Source of the DNA: Acanthosepion lycidas
Taxonomy: Eukaryota > Mollusca > Cephalopoda > Sepiida > Sepiidae
Direction: 5' to 3'
Length of the DNA stretch: 64,000 bases
Assembly: GCA_963932145.1 (NCBI GenBank)
Contig: OZ010588.1
Span: forward strand, 104,158,550 to 104,222,549
Numbering within the stretch: position 1 is the first letter of the stretch; each line of letters begins with the position of its first letter. Under the pieces are notes generated by a model. It was given only the letters and a program-made list of their open reading frames with translations. It had not been told where the DNA came from and made no database searches. The position numbers were made by a program, and so were the translations under genes. Below, in pieces: positions 46,840-59,431 of this stretch.

Positions 46840-48529
46840 GTAAGTTATGGACTTTAGCATCACACTAGTCTCAATTAAATATTAAATTCTTAAATCTCTG
46901 GTATTTTACTCTTTATTAAATTTAAAACAATTATTTATTTTTAATCATTGGTACATAATGAGGTTAGTCTTTGTTCAGATTTAAATTTATCATGTGTATC
47001 TCAAAGAAATTTTTTCCTTTTCCTGAAAAACAGGAGTTAACAAAAAATAATTATTACACTAGCAAAGAAACAAATTTATGGTTTGTTTACATTGTAACAT
47101 GCTTCTTATTTTTTATGGGATATATATATATATATATATATAATCAATGTTTCTGTGTCAGTAATTGTTGAATAATCTGTATAAACTCAATTTTATGACT
47201 AAAGCCATAAAGTTTTGTATACAATTTTTAGAAGAAAAAATGCTTTGCTTTTAGATGAGACTATGAGCAGTCGTGAAGTTTCTATTGTCAGTTGCCTTGA
47301 ACTCTGGATTTTGATGCTATAATCTGACAGTAAATGACTTTGCAGTCCGCTCCCTCCATCTTTCTCTATCTGTTTTTGAGACTCTTTCAGAACATATCAC
47401 AAAGTTATGCCTGTCAATTCTGGGGTATTGTCTCATTTCTTTCTCTACCTGCCTCTCCTTTACTTTGCAATATTGTCTTTGCATATCATATTCATTGTGA
47501 GATGTGCCCATATTTTAATTTGCATCTCTTTACTCTGGTTAGGACTTGGTATTAGATTGCCTTAGATTTTTTTTCTCACATTTTTGTTGGTGATGTAGTC
47601 TTTTGTAAGAGATTCTTCTCTCTGTCTCTCTCCTGTGTCTTTATTAAGGTCTGCAATTAACAGGCATACCAGAATCTTCAGATGACCAGGCAACGCATCA
47701 GTCTGAATTGAGTTGAATGCAATATTTCTATCACTCCAGATGACACCTTCATTTACATTCATTTTGGTTTAACAATTAATTTTGTTGGAATAAAGCAGAT
47801 TTGAAAATCACACAAGTGCTACCAATAGTCTTTTTGAAGACTCAAAATGTGTTGCTAAAAATAAAAATTGGGCTGTCCACGCGTTTTTCTCAGTTCATGA
47901 AAGTCAAATAAGCTAAAATTGTCCTTTAAGAAAAATATTTTAGTAGTTGGTAATATTTGGCAGTTATTGTGAACGGTGGTTTGTTTCCTTGATTAGAACG
48001 AATTCATGACCTCGTAGTTACTTCAGTGTTTTCCCATCTAGGTGACGAGAGAATATGAAGGCACATCTTCTAGCTGCTACCCTTGCACAACAGGAAAAGC
48101 AAAGATAAAAAGGCGTCAGAGACAAAAATCTTCAAAGATAAATTAATTCACACTCATTGAATTTGTAGTTGAAAGGAAAATAATAAATTAATTTTACAGT
48201 AAATAAAATACATTAGTAGAATATTGAAAGATTTATCAGTGGTTTTTAAAATTTGAACAACTGAAGAATTTTATTCACATATCAATTTCAAAAGTAAAAA
48301 GTCCTTTTGATCTCTGGGTGGGTGAGCTCATGCTGAAAAATAGATGCTTTACATATCCTGTGTCAATCTGTAAATTGTTGCCAAAAGTAACAAATTTGAG
48401 AATCAAATTTTACTCAAATATAGACTGGAACGATGATAGAATAGAAAATGTCTTAGAATAGAGAAACTAAGTGTTTTAAAGTTTGCAGGCTAATGACCTG
48501 TATATCTAGCTTCTTCTTCTCTTCTTTCT

Positions 48530-48568
<39 letters not shown>

Positions 48569-50872
48569 TGAAAAAATGATGAAATTTTAACTTATTTGGC
48601 TTTTATTGCTTGGCTTTATATTAAAAGTTCAATCCTGTCGCTTTATATTTGTATTTCTGCCATAGGTGACTAGAAAATGTGCAAACATGTGAACAACTAG
48701 ATATTTTGCCAGATGTCATCAAATTTGTGAACTTTCTTTCCTTGCATATCTTTTTAGCATGATCATGAAACTTGAGATTTGTAAAGGAAAAACACTAAAA
48801 AGAATTATGTTTTCCAAATTGAATGAACTTGTAAGAATTTTGTCAAACCCAAGCATGCATAAAGATGCTGCAAAGATCAAGTGTATATTTCTGGCAGAGG
48901 GCTATGCAAAATTTATCCAAGAAAAGGAAATGTCAAAAAAAAAAAAATCTGTTTGCATGCAGAATTGCAACAAAGACAGTGTTCATCACCATCATTGAGG
49001 AATTTCTAAAGTCTTCCCTTTAGATACCATATTGTAATGTCACTTGCATGGCTGAGCCCTAGATCCATGACAACAGAAAACGGTTTAAAAAGATGTCTTT
49101 CCCACATGATGGACAGAAAACAAGTCTGATTGTGATGACATCAGTCAATACAAAAAAAGTTTGAGGAGGAGGCTGCTGGAAATATTGCTTTCAAGTATTT
49201 CAATAAGCATAAAGACTCCCTGAACATTTTGTTCTACTCTTTGCTCTTTTTGTTCTACTCAGCAAAGGATATCAAAAACTGGAAAGTTGTTCACAGATTG
49301 CTGGTGCTCTCTCATGGACAGGCCTCAAGTGGAAAGAAGTTTGTCTTTCAATAATGAAATTTCCACTAAAAATATGAAACTGCAGACTCTGATTGCGCAG
49401 TGCATTATCACACACTATTTGTCCACTGTCGGAAGTGCTGGTAATATGACTAAGGTTCTTCTCTGCAGTTCTTCCAATGCTAAAACAACATACAACCAAT
49501 ACCTTAAAGCTGAGAAGAAAAAAAGTCAGAAAGAAGCAGCTGGAGAAAAACAGAAATCCATGCTTATGAAAATTAAAGAACTGAAGACCAAAAAGCACAA
49601 GCTTGAAAGTTGCACACAAGATGTGCTCAAGTCAGTTGGCAGCCATAAAGAGAAAGCTGTGCAGTCTAAGAATTTGAAAACGCTTATCACAAAGTCCAAT
49701 GCCATGTGAAGATCTGCGACGAACAAGTCCATAGAGATATCAAAACTGGAAGAGGAGCTGAATGCTAAACTAGATCAACTGAAAAAAATATTGTGTTCTA
49801 TGCCATGCACAACAAAAGATGTGAGTAGTAGGGGTAGCTAAAATGAATAGTCTTTTTGTAAAAGTTTCTATTTATAGTTCTGTTCATTAAAGCCATTATA
49901 CTTCACAGGAAATGTGCAGCAGTCAAGAATTTTTGTGACATTCACAAACCACAAGTAGTCTAGATAGTGTGTAGCAGTAAGAATTAAAGTGTGTAATTCA
50001 AACTTTTCAAGTGTTATAGAACTCCAAACTGTAGAATGCTACACAAAATGTGTAACATAAGCAGGTCTGCATTCAGTTGTCTTAGTTTTCAACACTTTGA
50101 TTTCTTCATTGCTTTTTACTGATCCACACGACATGAATTATTGGAACAAGCTGTAACTTTTCTTTGAACATCTCATCTGTCAAACTATTAAGAGAAATGA
50201 CTGTGTGGGGCAGTTTTTTTTTTTTTTTTTTTTTTTTTTGAGCATTCACTTTTTTATACAGATCAGTGGGGGACCTTGGGTTTTAGTTATATTCAGACCT
50301 ATAATATCACAAAAGGCTTCTAGGCAAATAAAAGGATTTATTTTTCTTTGCTATAGTTCAAAAATAATTTGATTCATACAAAATACTTGTTTTCAGTTTA
50401 TTCTGGGAATGGCAATGTCTTGTAAAATTACAGCTATTTTCTGAGTGATTAATGTCTCTCACTCTGGGTTTAAACTATAAAAAAATGGTTTTTGGATCAA
50501 AGAAATTGGTAATTTTGTAACTAAATCAAGCTTTTCAAAAATGTGAAATTTTATAGCAAAATAAATTTAACTTTTTGATAATTTCATACACACACACACA
50601 CACATCTCATCGGTGAATCTAGGTCATCAATGTTTGTCAAGCTCATTACAATCATTAACAAAAAATGCTATTAATATAAAGCTTAAGTGATTCCTTTAAC
50701 TGAAATAGATCATTTTTAAAATCTCTGCATGAAATTAAAAAAAAAAAGTGTTTGTATTTTAATATTAACTGTAATAATTCTATAAAAAATAAACATTTTA
50801 AATTTTCAGACCTGTAAGAAAAAAGAGTGAAGGCAAAGCCAGATGTTTGCTTTTTTAAAAATAGTGTGTGTG

Positions 50873-50914
<42 letters not shown>

Positions 50915-52822
50915 ATTTTGAGTTTTGTTTGTATACATGTTTATGCATTAGTGTGTTTATGTATTTGTGAATTTTATTGTATGTTTATGATCAGTACTAC
51001 TGACTGATATCATATTTCCTCGGCACTACCCCAGTCTCACTCCTCGCCCCAACCATCCATTCAATGAGTTAAGACTGCCATTTTATTTTATTTTTGCTGA
51101 ATTTAAGGTCTGGCTAAATTTAATTTGCCCTTTCTCAACAGATATGTTCTGCTAAAAAACTTTATACAGTATAGAATATATTATTTAACCTTTATCATTC
51201 TGCAGACAAATGTCATTGGAGAATTCTCTCCCTTTGCACATTGTAGGCACATTTTGTTGCCTAGATTTGCTATAAATAAGCACTTGTCAACTTACTTTAA
51301 TCTGTAAATTGCCTACTACTGCTTTGGAAGGAGGCTAGACTTTGTTTCCAACATTTTGAATTTGTCTACATTCTACATGAAGTGTAACATTGGTTAAATC
51401 CTTAAATTCTTCACAATTTTTTTTTTTTATAAACAAAAATAGCTGCATCAGTTTCCAATGAAGCCTTTATTGAGATGTTTTTCTTTGATTTGAACTCCGA
51501 TGATGATTTTGAAGTCTTTACTCAAGCGAATATTGATGGTGAAGTGGTTTAAGTTTAGTCATGTGTATGAAAGCGATGATGACCACTAGTTGCCAAGTAG
51601 CTACTATCATCCATTGCTGACTAATTTTATAGAAGTTACTGGCCACATGTATGTACCTGAGAGTGTTTCTGATGGTGAATTAGTTTGTCAATTTATAAAA
51701 ATCAAATTAACTTTATTTGTCAATGAGACAAATAAATATGCTAGTCAGGTGGAAGAAAGTAAAAAAATGCTAAAAATGTGGAAGGACATCACTTTTGACA
51801 TAATGGATGCCTTTTTTGCTATTTTGCTTCTTATTGCACCTCCGCCAAACTCCACAAGGAATAATAAATGTTAAAGTACGCTAAATTAATTTATTTTTTG
51901 TTTTCAACATCAAAATATGCATGCAAAACATAATGCATCTCGTCAAAATATTACTCATCCATTCTTTCATTATACAAAAAAATGAAATCTATACACATGA
52001 TACAGTTGCAACAATTTTAAAATAGTAGGTGTACATGTTCATGTTTTTTTTTTTTTTTTTTTTTTTTGTGCTCTAAAAAATACAGTGGATGGGGTGACAA
52101 TTTTTGAAGGAATTTAGTGGGGTAACAGTTAAAATGGACATTTGAAATAAATAAGTTTAATTAAAAGATGTTTGAAAAACAGCGCATACAAGTGATTATA
52201 GATTTTTAAAAGATTATTTATAAAATTAAAGCAAGAAATACATCACCCATTAAGTACAACTCCAGCTTTTATCAGGCTAAAACCTACTCAGCTCTCTCTT
52301 TTGATGTTCTGGGTATGACGATAAACTACGTCCAACAGCAAGGCCTCTGATAATACGTTTTTGAAATAATAATGTTGCCAGCTGTACATTTTCGAGGAAA
52401 AAGATATTAACAGAAATAGAATTTTGACAAAACAAAAATATTACCAAGAAAAAAAAAGATTGTCGTCATTAAATTACCCATTGAGGCTGATATGCCGTAA
52501 AACAAACCAAACCCTCTTTTTGCTTAAACCATTTAAATCAGTTGTTTCATATGATAATGATATCTCTTTACTGTGGACTTAACCATCTTGTATCAACTTG
52601 GTGTTAATTTTAAGAAAATATTAAAAATTTAAGCATTTCTTATGAAAATCTTAGTTTAACAGATTTCTTGATTCAGTAATGTATTATTGAATAAAAATCA
52701 GTCTTCTATGGGGGAAACTGTTTATTGATATTACTTTGAGACAGCGTTATTTAGATAACATTAAGCTAATATAACTCGGCTAATTTATATAAACATTGGG
52801 CAATTTACAAACAACTTTCCAT

Positions 52823-52853
<31 letters not shown>

Positions 52854-55800
52854 TGGTCAAAACTTTGATTCTATGTGGATAATTTCTAATTTGTTTTAAA
52901 GAAAATATTTGGGATTGACTCTTTCCATTAATATTATCTGATTATAATAAATGTTCCTGTGAGTTTTATGTGAAAATTTATGAAAATACATTGACATTTT
53001 TTTTTAAGTAAACTGTATGTATTGTTTTGCTATTACCATACACTGAAGATGAAAATATGTGTACCATGTGATGGTTCTTTTTTTTTCTCTCTCTCTCTCT
53101 CAGTCTCTGTCTGTCTCTCTCTCAGTCTCTGTCTGTCTCTCTCTCAGTCTCTGTCTGTCTCTCTCTCAGTCTCTGTCTGTCTCCTCGCTCTCAGTCTCTG
53201 TCTGTCTCCTCGCTCTCAGTCTCTGTCTGTCTCCTCGCTCTCAGTCTCTGTCTGTCTCCTCGCTCTCAGTCTCTGTCTGTCTCCTCGCTCTCAGTCTCTG
53301 TCTGTCTCCTCGCTCTCAGTCTCTGTCTGTCTCCTCGCTCTCAGTCTCTGTCTGTCTCCTCGCTCTCAGTCTCTGTCTGTCTCCTCGCTCTCAGTCTCTG
53401 TCTGTCTCCTCGCTCTCAGTCTCTGTCTGTCTCCTCGCTCTCAGTCTCTGTCTGTCTCCTCGCTCTCAGTCTCTGTCTGTCTCCTCGCTCTCAGTCTCTG
53501 TCTGTCTCCTCGCTCTCAGTCTCTGTCTGTCTCCTCGCTCTCAGTCTCTGTCTGTCTCCTCGCTCTCAGTCTCTGTCTGTCTCCTCGCTCTCAGTCTCTG
53601 TCTGTCTCCTCGCTCTCAGTCTCTGTCTGTCTCCTCGCTCTCAGTCTCTGTCTGTCTCCTCGCTCTCAGTCTCTGTCTGTCTCCTCGCTCTCAGTCTCTG
53701 TCTGTCTCCTCGCTCTCAGTCTCTGTCTGTCTCCTCGCTCTCAGTCTCTGTCTGTCTCCTCGCTCTCAGTCTCTGTCTGTCTCCTCGCTCTCAGTCTCTG
53801 TCTGTCTCCTCGCTCTCAGTCTCTGTCTGTCTCCTCGCTCTCAGTCTCTGTCTGTCTCCTCGCTCTCAGTCTCTGTCTGTCTCCTCGCTCTCAGTCTCTG
53901 TCTGTCTCCTCGCTCTCAGTCTCTGTCTGTCTCCTCGCTCTCAGTCTCTGTCTGTCTCCTCGCTCTCAGTCTCTGTCTGTCTCCTCGCTCTCAGTCTCTG
54001 TCTGTCTCCTCGCTCTCAGTCTCTGTCTGTCTCCTCGCTCTCAGTCTCTGTCTGTCTCCTCGCTCTCAGTCTCTGTCTGTCTCCTCGCTCTCAGTCTCTG
54101 TCTGTCTCCTCGCTCTCAGTCTCTGTCTGTCTCCTCGCTCTCAGTCTCTGTCTGTCTCCTCGCTCTCAGTCTCTGTCTGTCTCCTCGCTCTCAGTCTCTG
54201 TCTGTCTCCTCGCTCTCAGTCTCTGTCTGTCTCCTCGCTCTCAGTCTCTGTCTGTCTCCTCGCTCTCAGTCTCTGTCTGTCTCCTCGCTCTCAGTCTCTG
54301 TCTGTCTCCTCGCTCTCAGTCTCTGTCTGTCTCCTCGCTCTCAGTCTCTGTCTGTCTCCTCGCTCTCAGTCTCTGTCTGTCTCCTCGCTCTCAGTCTCTG
54401 TCTGTCTCCTCGCTCTCAGTCTCTGTCTGTCTCCTCGCTCTCAGTCTCTGTCTGTCTCCTCGCTCTCAGTCTCTGTCTGTCTCCTCGCTCTCAGTCTCTG
54501 TCTGTCTCCTCGCTCTCAGTCTCTGTCTGTCTCCTCGCTCTCAGTCTCTGTCTGTCTCCTCGCTCTCAGTCTCTGTCTGTCTCCTCGCTCTCAGTCTCTG
54601 TCTGTCTCCTCGCTCTCAGTCTCTGTCTGTCTCCTCGCTCTCAGTCTCTGTCTGTCTCCTCGCTCTCAGTCTCTGTCTGTCTCCTCGCTCTCAGTCTCTG
54701 TCTGTCTCCTCGCTCTCAGTCTCTGTCTGTCTCCTCGCTCTCAGTCTCTGTCTGTCTCCTCGCTCTCAGTCTCTGTCTGTCTCCTCGCTCTCAGTCTCTG
54801 TCTGTCTCCTCGCTCTCAGTCTCTGTCTGTCTCCTCGCTCTCAGTCTCTGTCTGTCTCCTCGCTCTCAGTCTCTGTCTGTCTCCTCGCTCTCAGTCTCTG
54901 TCTGTCTCCTCGCTCTCAGTCTCTGTCTGTCTCCTCGCTCTCAGTCTCTGTCTGTCTCCTCGCTCTCAGTCTCTGTCTGTCTCCTCGCTCTCAGTCTCTG
55001 TCTGTCTCCTCGCTCTCAGTCTCTGTCTGTCTCCTCGCTCTCAGTCTCTGTCTGTCTCCTCGCTCTCAGTCTCTGTCTGTCTCCTCGCTCTCAGTCTCTG
55101 TCTGTCTCCTCGCTCTCAGTCTCTGTCTGTCTCCTCGCTCTCAGTCTCTGTCTGTCTCCTCGCTCTCAGTCTCTGTCTGTCTCCTCGCTCTCAGTCTCTG
55201 TCTGTCTCCTCGCTCTCAGTCTCTGTCTGTCTCCTCGCTCTCAGTCTCTGTCTGTCTCCTCGCTCTCAGTCTCTGTCTGTCTCCTCGCTCTCAGTCTCTG
55301 TCTGTCTCCTCGCTCTCAGTCTCTGTCTGTCTCCTCGCTCTCAGTCTCTGTCTGTCTCCTCGCTCTCAGTCTCTGTCTGTCTCCTCGCTCTCAGTCTCTG
55401 TCTGTCTCCTCGCTCTCAGTCTCTGTCTGTCTCCTCGCTCTCAGTCTCTGTCTGTCTCCTCGCTCTCAGTCTCTGTCTGTCTCCTCGCTCTCAGTCTCTG
55501 TCTGTCTCCTCGCTCTCAGTCTCTGTCTGTCTCCTCGCTCTCAGTCTCTGTCTGTCTCCTCGCTCTCAGTCTCTGTCTGTCTCCTCGCTCTCAGTCTCTG
55601 TCTGTCTCCTCGCTCTCAGTCTCTGTCTGTCTCCTCGCTCTCAGTCTCTGTCTGTCTCCTCGCTCTCAGTCTCTGTCTGTCTCCTCGCTCTCAGTCTCTG
55701 TCTGTCTCCTCGCTCTCAGTCTCTGTCTGTCTCCTCGCTCTCAGTCTCTGTCTGTCTCCTCGCTCTCAGTCTCTGTCTGTCTCCTCGCTCTCAGTCTCTG

Positions 55801-58669
55801 TCTGTCTCCTCGCTCTCAGTCTCTGTCTGTCTCCTCGCTCTCAGTCTCTGTCTGTCTCCTCGCTCTCAGTCTCTGTCTGTCTCCTCGCTCTCAGTCTCTG
55901 TCTGTCTCCTCGCTCTCAGTCTCTGTCTGTCTCCTCGCTCTCAGTCTCTGTCTGTCTCCTCGCTCTCAGTCTCTGTCTGTCTCCTCGCTCTCAGTCTCTG
56001 TCTGTCTCCTCGCTCTCAGTCTCTGTCTGTCTCCTCGCTCTCAGTCTCTGTCTGTCTGTCGTCTCGCTCTCAGTCTCTGTCTGTCTGTCGTCTCGCTCTC
56101 AGTCTCTGTCTGTCTGTCGTCTCGCTCTCAGTCTCTGTCTGTCTGTCGTCTCGCTCTCTGTCAATTGGTGTGAGTTACGGACCATCTACAGACTCCACTT
56201 AAGGCACTGGAAAGATTCAACCAAAGATACCTTCGAAAAATCATTTTCTCAAATCCCTGAAGGAACCCAGTGGAAACCTCTCCTACACTACAAGGACACT
56301 GCAAGTTGCCTCTCAATGCACGGGAATCAACAGCATTCCATAGGAAACATTGATGTAGTTCAATCCATGCTGATAGATAAGCAGCCTGGAAACATGGTGC
56401 TTCCTCAACCTCCCAAATAGCATGCCCCATCTGTACTTTGTACTTCATATTTTGAGCTTAGAGCTTATGTTAGGTTGGGTCTTCATCGATACTCAGACAC
56501 TCTCTTCTTTGGCTGGGGCTAAAGAAGGTTACCATAAAATACTAAGTATTTATATTTTGACAGTATTATAGTTAATGGTGTAAATTATAAAAAGCTTAAT
56601 TTCTAAAATCTGACTAAACCTTTTTTTTTTTTTTTTTTTTTTTTTTTTCCTTTCTTTCTTGGTCAGGTTGAAGTTTTCACTCTATCTCCAGCCTTCATAT
56701 GAAAGATTAATATAATTTATAATCATGGTAATTGATAATGCAAGGCATTTCATTATTGTTAGATGAATTATCAAATTACTTAAATGTTGACAACTTTTTG
56801 AAATTTGACGTTTTTGTAGTTATTGATCTATCATATTGCATTATTTTTATTCTTTATTTTTACTTGATCAAAGCAGCTTAGGAGATATGTTGTATTTTCT
56901 CTTGAGTGATGATGGTTGAAATCACCACAAAGGATTCTTGCTTGTTTGTTGCAGTTTTCTTAGTTAACAACATTGTCACAACTTTATCATGGATTATAAT
57001 ATCTCTTAATTTGCTTGTGCAAAAACTTATTAAAAATGTAATATATTGTGTTCTATGAATAATGGGTGATGTTGTATGGTCACTGTACAGCTGAGCATTT
57101 GACCAGCTCTCTCCATGTATACTGATTGTGTACCAGACCATTCAGTAAGGTTTTCAGATCTTTTTTCTTTTCTTTTTTTTTTTTTTTTTTTTCCTCTCAC
57201 TTAAATTTTCATTATGGCTCAATTTTACTAATGGGTTTCCAAGAAGAATTGTGTTTAGCATGAAAACTTGCTTTATCTGTCTAGCTATTATTGTTTGTAC
57301 AATATCATCTTTGTTCTCTTTAGGGACGAGAGGCCACCCCAGCTCTCAATCCCTGGTGATTACCTATCTTCGAAGAACAGATGGATCCCACCTAGCACAC
57401 TCAAGCGAGATGTCAATGCAAGTGACGACAGAAATGATCTGGTACTCCGAACAGTCAGAGGGTAGGTTTATGTTACTGATGAATGTCTTCAGCACATACA
57501 TTTTTTTTTTTTTTTTTTTTTTTTTTATTGTTTTAACTTTATTTAGACACTAATTAATCTGACCTGTTTTGCACAAGCCTAAATTCTTTATTTTATGACT
57601 TTCTGGCTGCACTTTCTGAAATGTATGGAGGTTTTTTTTGTTTTGTTTTTGTTTTTGTTTTCCACCAGATGGAATCCACCCAGTTGTAAACAACGAGACG
57701 GTCTTTCAACTGAAGAGAAAAATGATCTGATATTCCGTAAGGCCAGAGGGTAAGGATTGTTTTAATTTTGTGCAAGACATTCTTTTAGGCAATTTATAAA
57801 TTTGCTATTTAACTTAATCCATATTTAAATTGGTGCAATTATTAATTTATTTTTCTCTCTCTCTCTCTCTCTCTCTTTAGAATTCTCAATAAACTGACCC
57901 CGGAGAAGTTTGATAAGTTGAGTTTGGAGCTTCTAAATGTTGGTATTGACTCCCAGCTCATACTTAAGGGAATAATACTTCTGGTGAGGACTGCATTTTT
58001 ATTTCTATTTTTTATTTTTTTTTTTTATGGTAATATTTAGAGATGGCAAAATAACATCCAAGTGTCATTTGCACTAATTCTCAATATACAGTTACTTCCA
58101 TTAAATTGTATACCATGGCCTGAAAGTCTCACTTTTTCATTGTCTGCATGTTTTATCATTTTAATAGCAATTTGCATTTTTATCACACTCACTTTAGATA
58201 ACTTCATCTATTTCAGATCTTTGAAAAAGCCTTAGATGAGCCCAAATATAGTTCACTTTATGCACAACTATGCCACCGTCTCTGTGAGGACGCTCCAAAT
58301 TTTGAACACCCTTCCTCCAATACAACAGTAAGTATAAGTGATTTGTACTGATAAACTAGTTTTAAAAATTAATTTTTAGCTTAGAGCTTTAATTTAAATA
58401 TCGGCATTGTTGCCCCCCCCCTCCCAGTTTGTAGATTTCTTGATGGCGTCATCCAGGGATGAGTTTAGCCTAAGGACAGGCAAAAACTGCATTGGTAGAT
58501 CCCTTAAAAAATGAGGGCACTGCAGCAATTTTCTTTTCTTTTTCTTTTTCCTTCTTTTTGTTGTTGTTATAGTCATTGTCGCATTTTGCCATGGTGCTGC
58601 AGTCTAAGCTCATCTTTGCATCATCCATTGGTATTTGTTCTATTTTACAGCCCCAATGTATTTAGCATC

Positions 58670-58700
<31 letters not shown>

Positions 58701-59156
58701 CTCCCCCCTCTTTAATAAATACACTCAAAGGTGGTTCTATTTTTATACAGACCTTTCGACGCCTACTCTTGAACAAGTGCCGGGATGAATTTGAAAACCG
58801 TTCCCGTGCCACAGAAGGTAAGCATGAGTGGTTTGTTTTTATTGAATGTAGTTATAATAATGGCTATTTATATTATTTAAAATTAAGTATTAGATAATGG
58901 AATCTGCTTATTAAAATTTATAAGGGTTTAATAAAATTTTGTTAGTATAGCATTTTCACTTTCTTTTCAAGCTTACGATAAGAAAGATGTCCCCCTTAAC
59001 GATGATGAAGCTGAACAATACCATCTGGCTAAACAGAAAATGCTGGGCAACATCAAGTTCATTGGTAAGTCATTAAGAGATTCCAAGAAGTTCTTATTTT
59101 ATATTGTGAAAGCCTCAAGCTATTTTTTCTTGCCTCCATTCCATTACACCATTGTA

Positions 59157-59204
<48 letters not shown>

Positions 59205-59393
59205 TTACTGATATTGTTTTGGTTAAGGGTTGAAAACTTTCAGGCTAACAATTATTATTCCTGAAAAAAGTTCTTTTTAATAAAGTCTAACTTCCAAATT
59301 TGCTTTAAAAATGAAGAAAAATGATTTTGATTCTGGAGTAGTTAAATTCACTGGTTACTGTGTAATATGGAATTGATTGTACAGGAAGTATTC

Positions 59394-59431
<38 letters not shown>

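Larger units (their letters stand above)
46840..53082 (+). other. EIF4G2 intron 1, left part
   Basis: No exon is recognisable. The stretch is T-rich on the sense strand with long T-runs (around 48533-48566, 50214-50239, 52046-52068) and one A-run (52827-52853). It holds the hAT, piggyBac and R1 relics listed separately. Confidence 0.7.

Noticed and set aside
53083..56159. A CRISPR-like array of regularly spaced repeats
   Set aside because: The units are contiguous, with no unique spacers, in a eukaryotic genome.
53022..56420. A 1132-codon open frame on the + strand
   Set aside because: It is produced by a 25-bp minisatellite with no stop in any frame. The protein is a 25-residue period of S, L, V and C, frames 1 and 2 are both open, and it lies inside an intron.
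59040..59264. An EIF4G2 start at the ATG of KMLGN
   Set aside because: This methionine is inside the MIF4G domain, and the upstream exons are conserved and phase-consistent, so it is not the main start.
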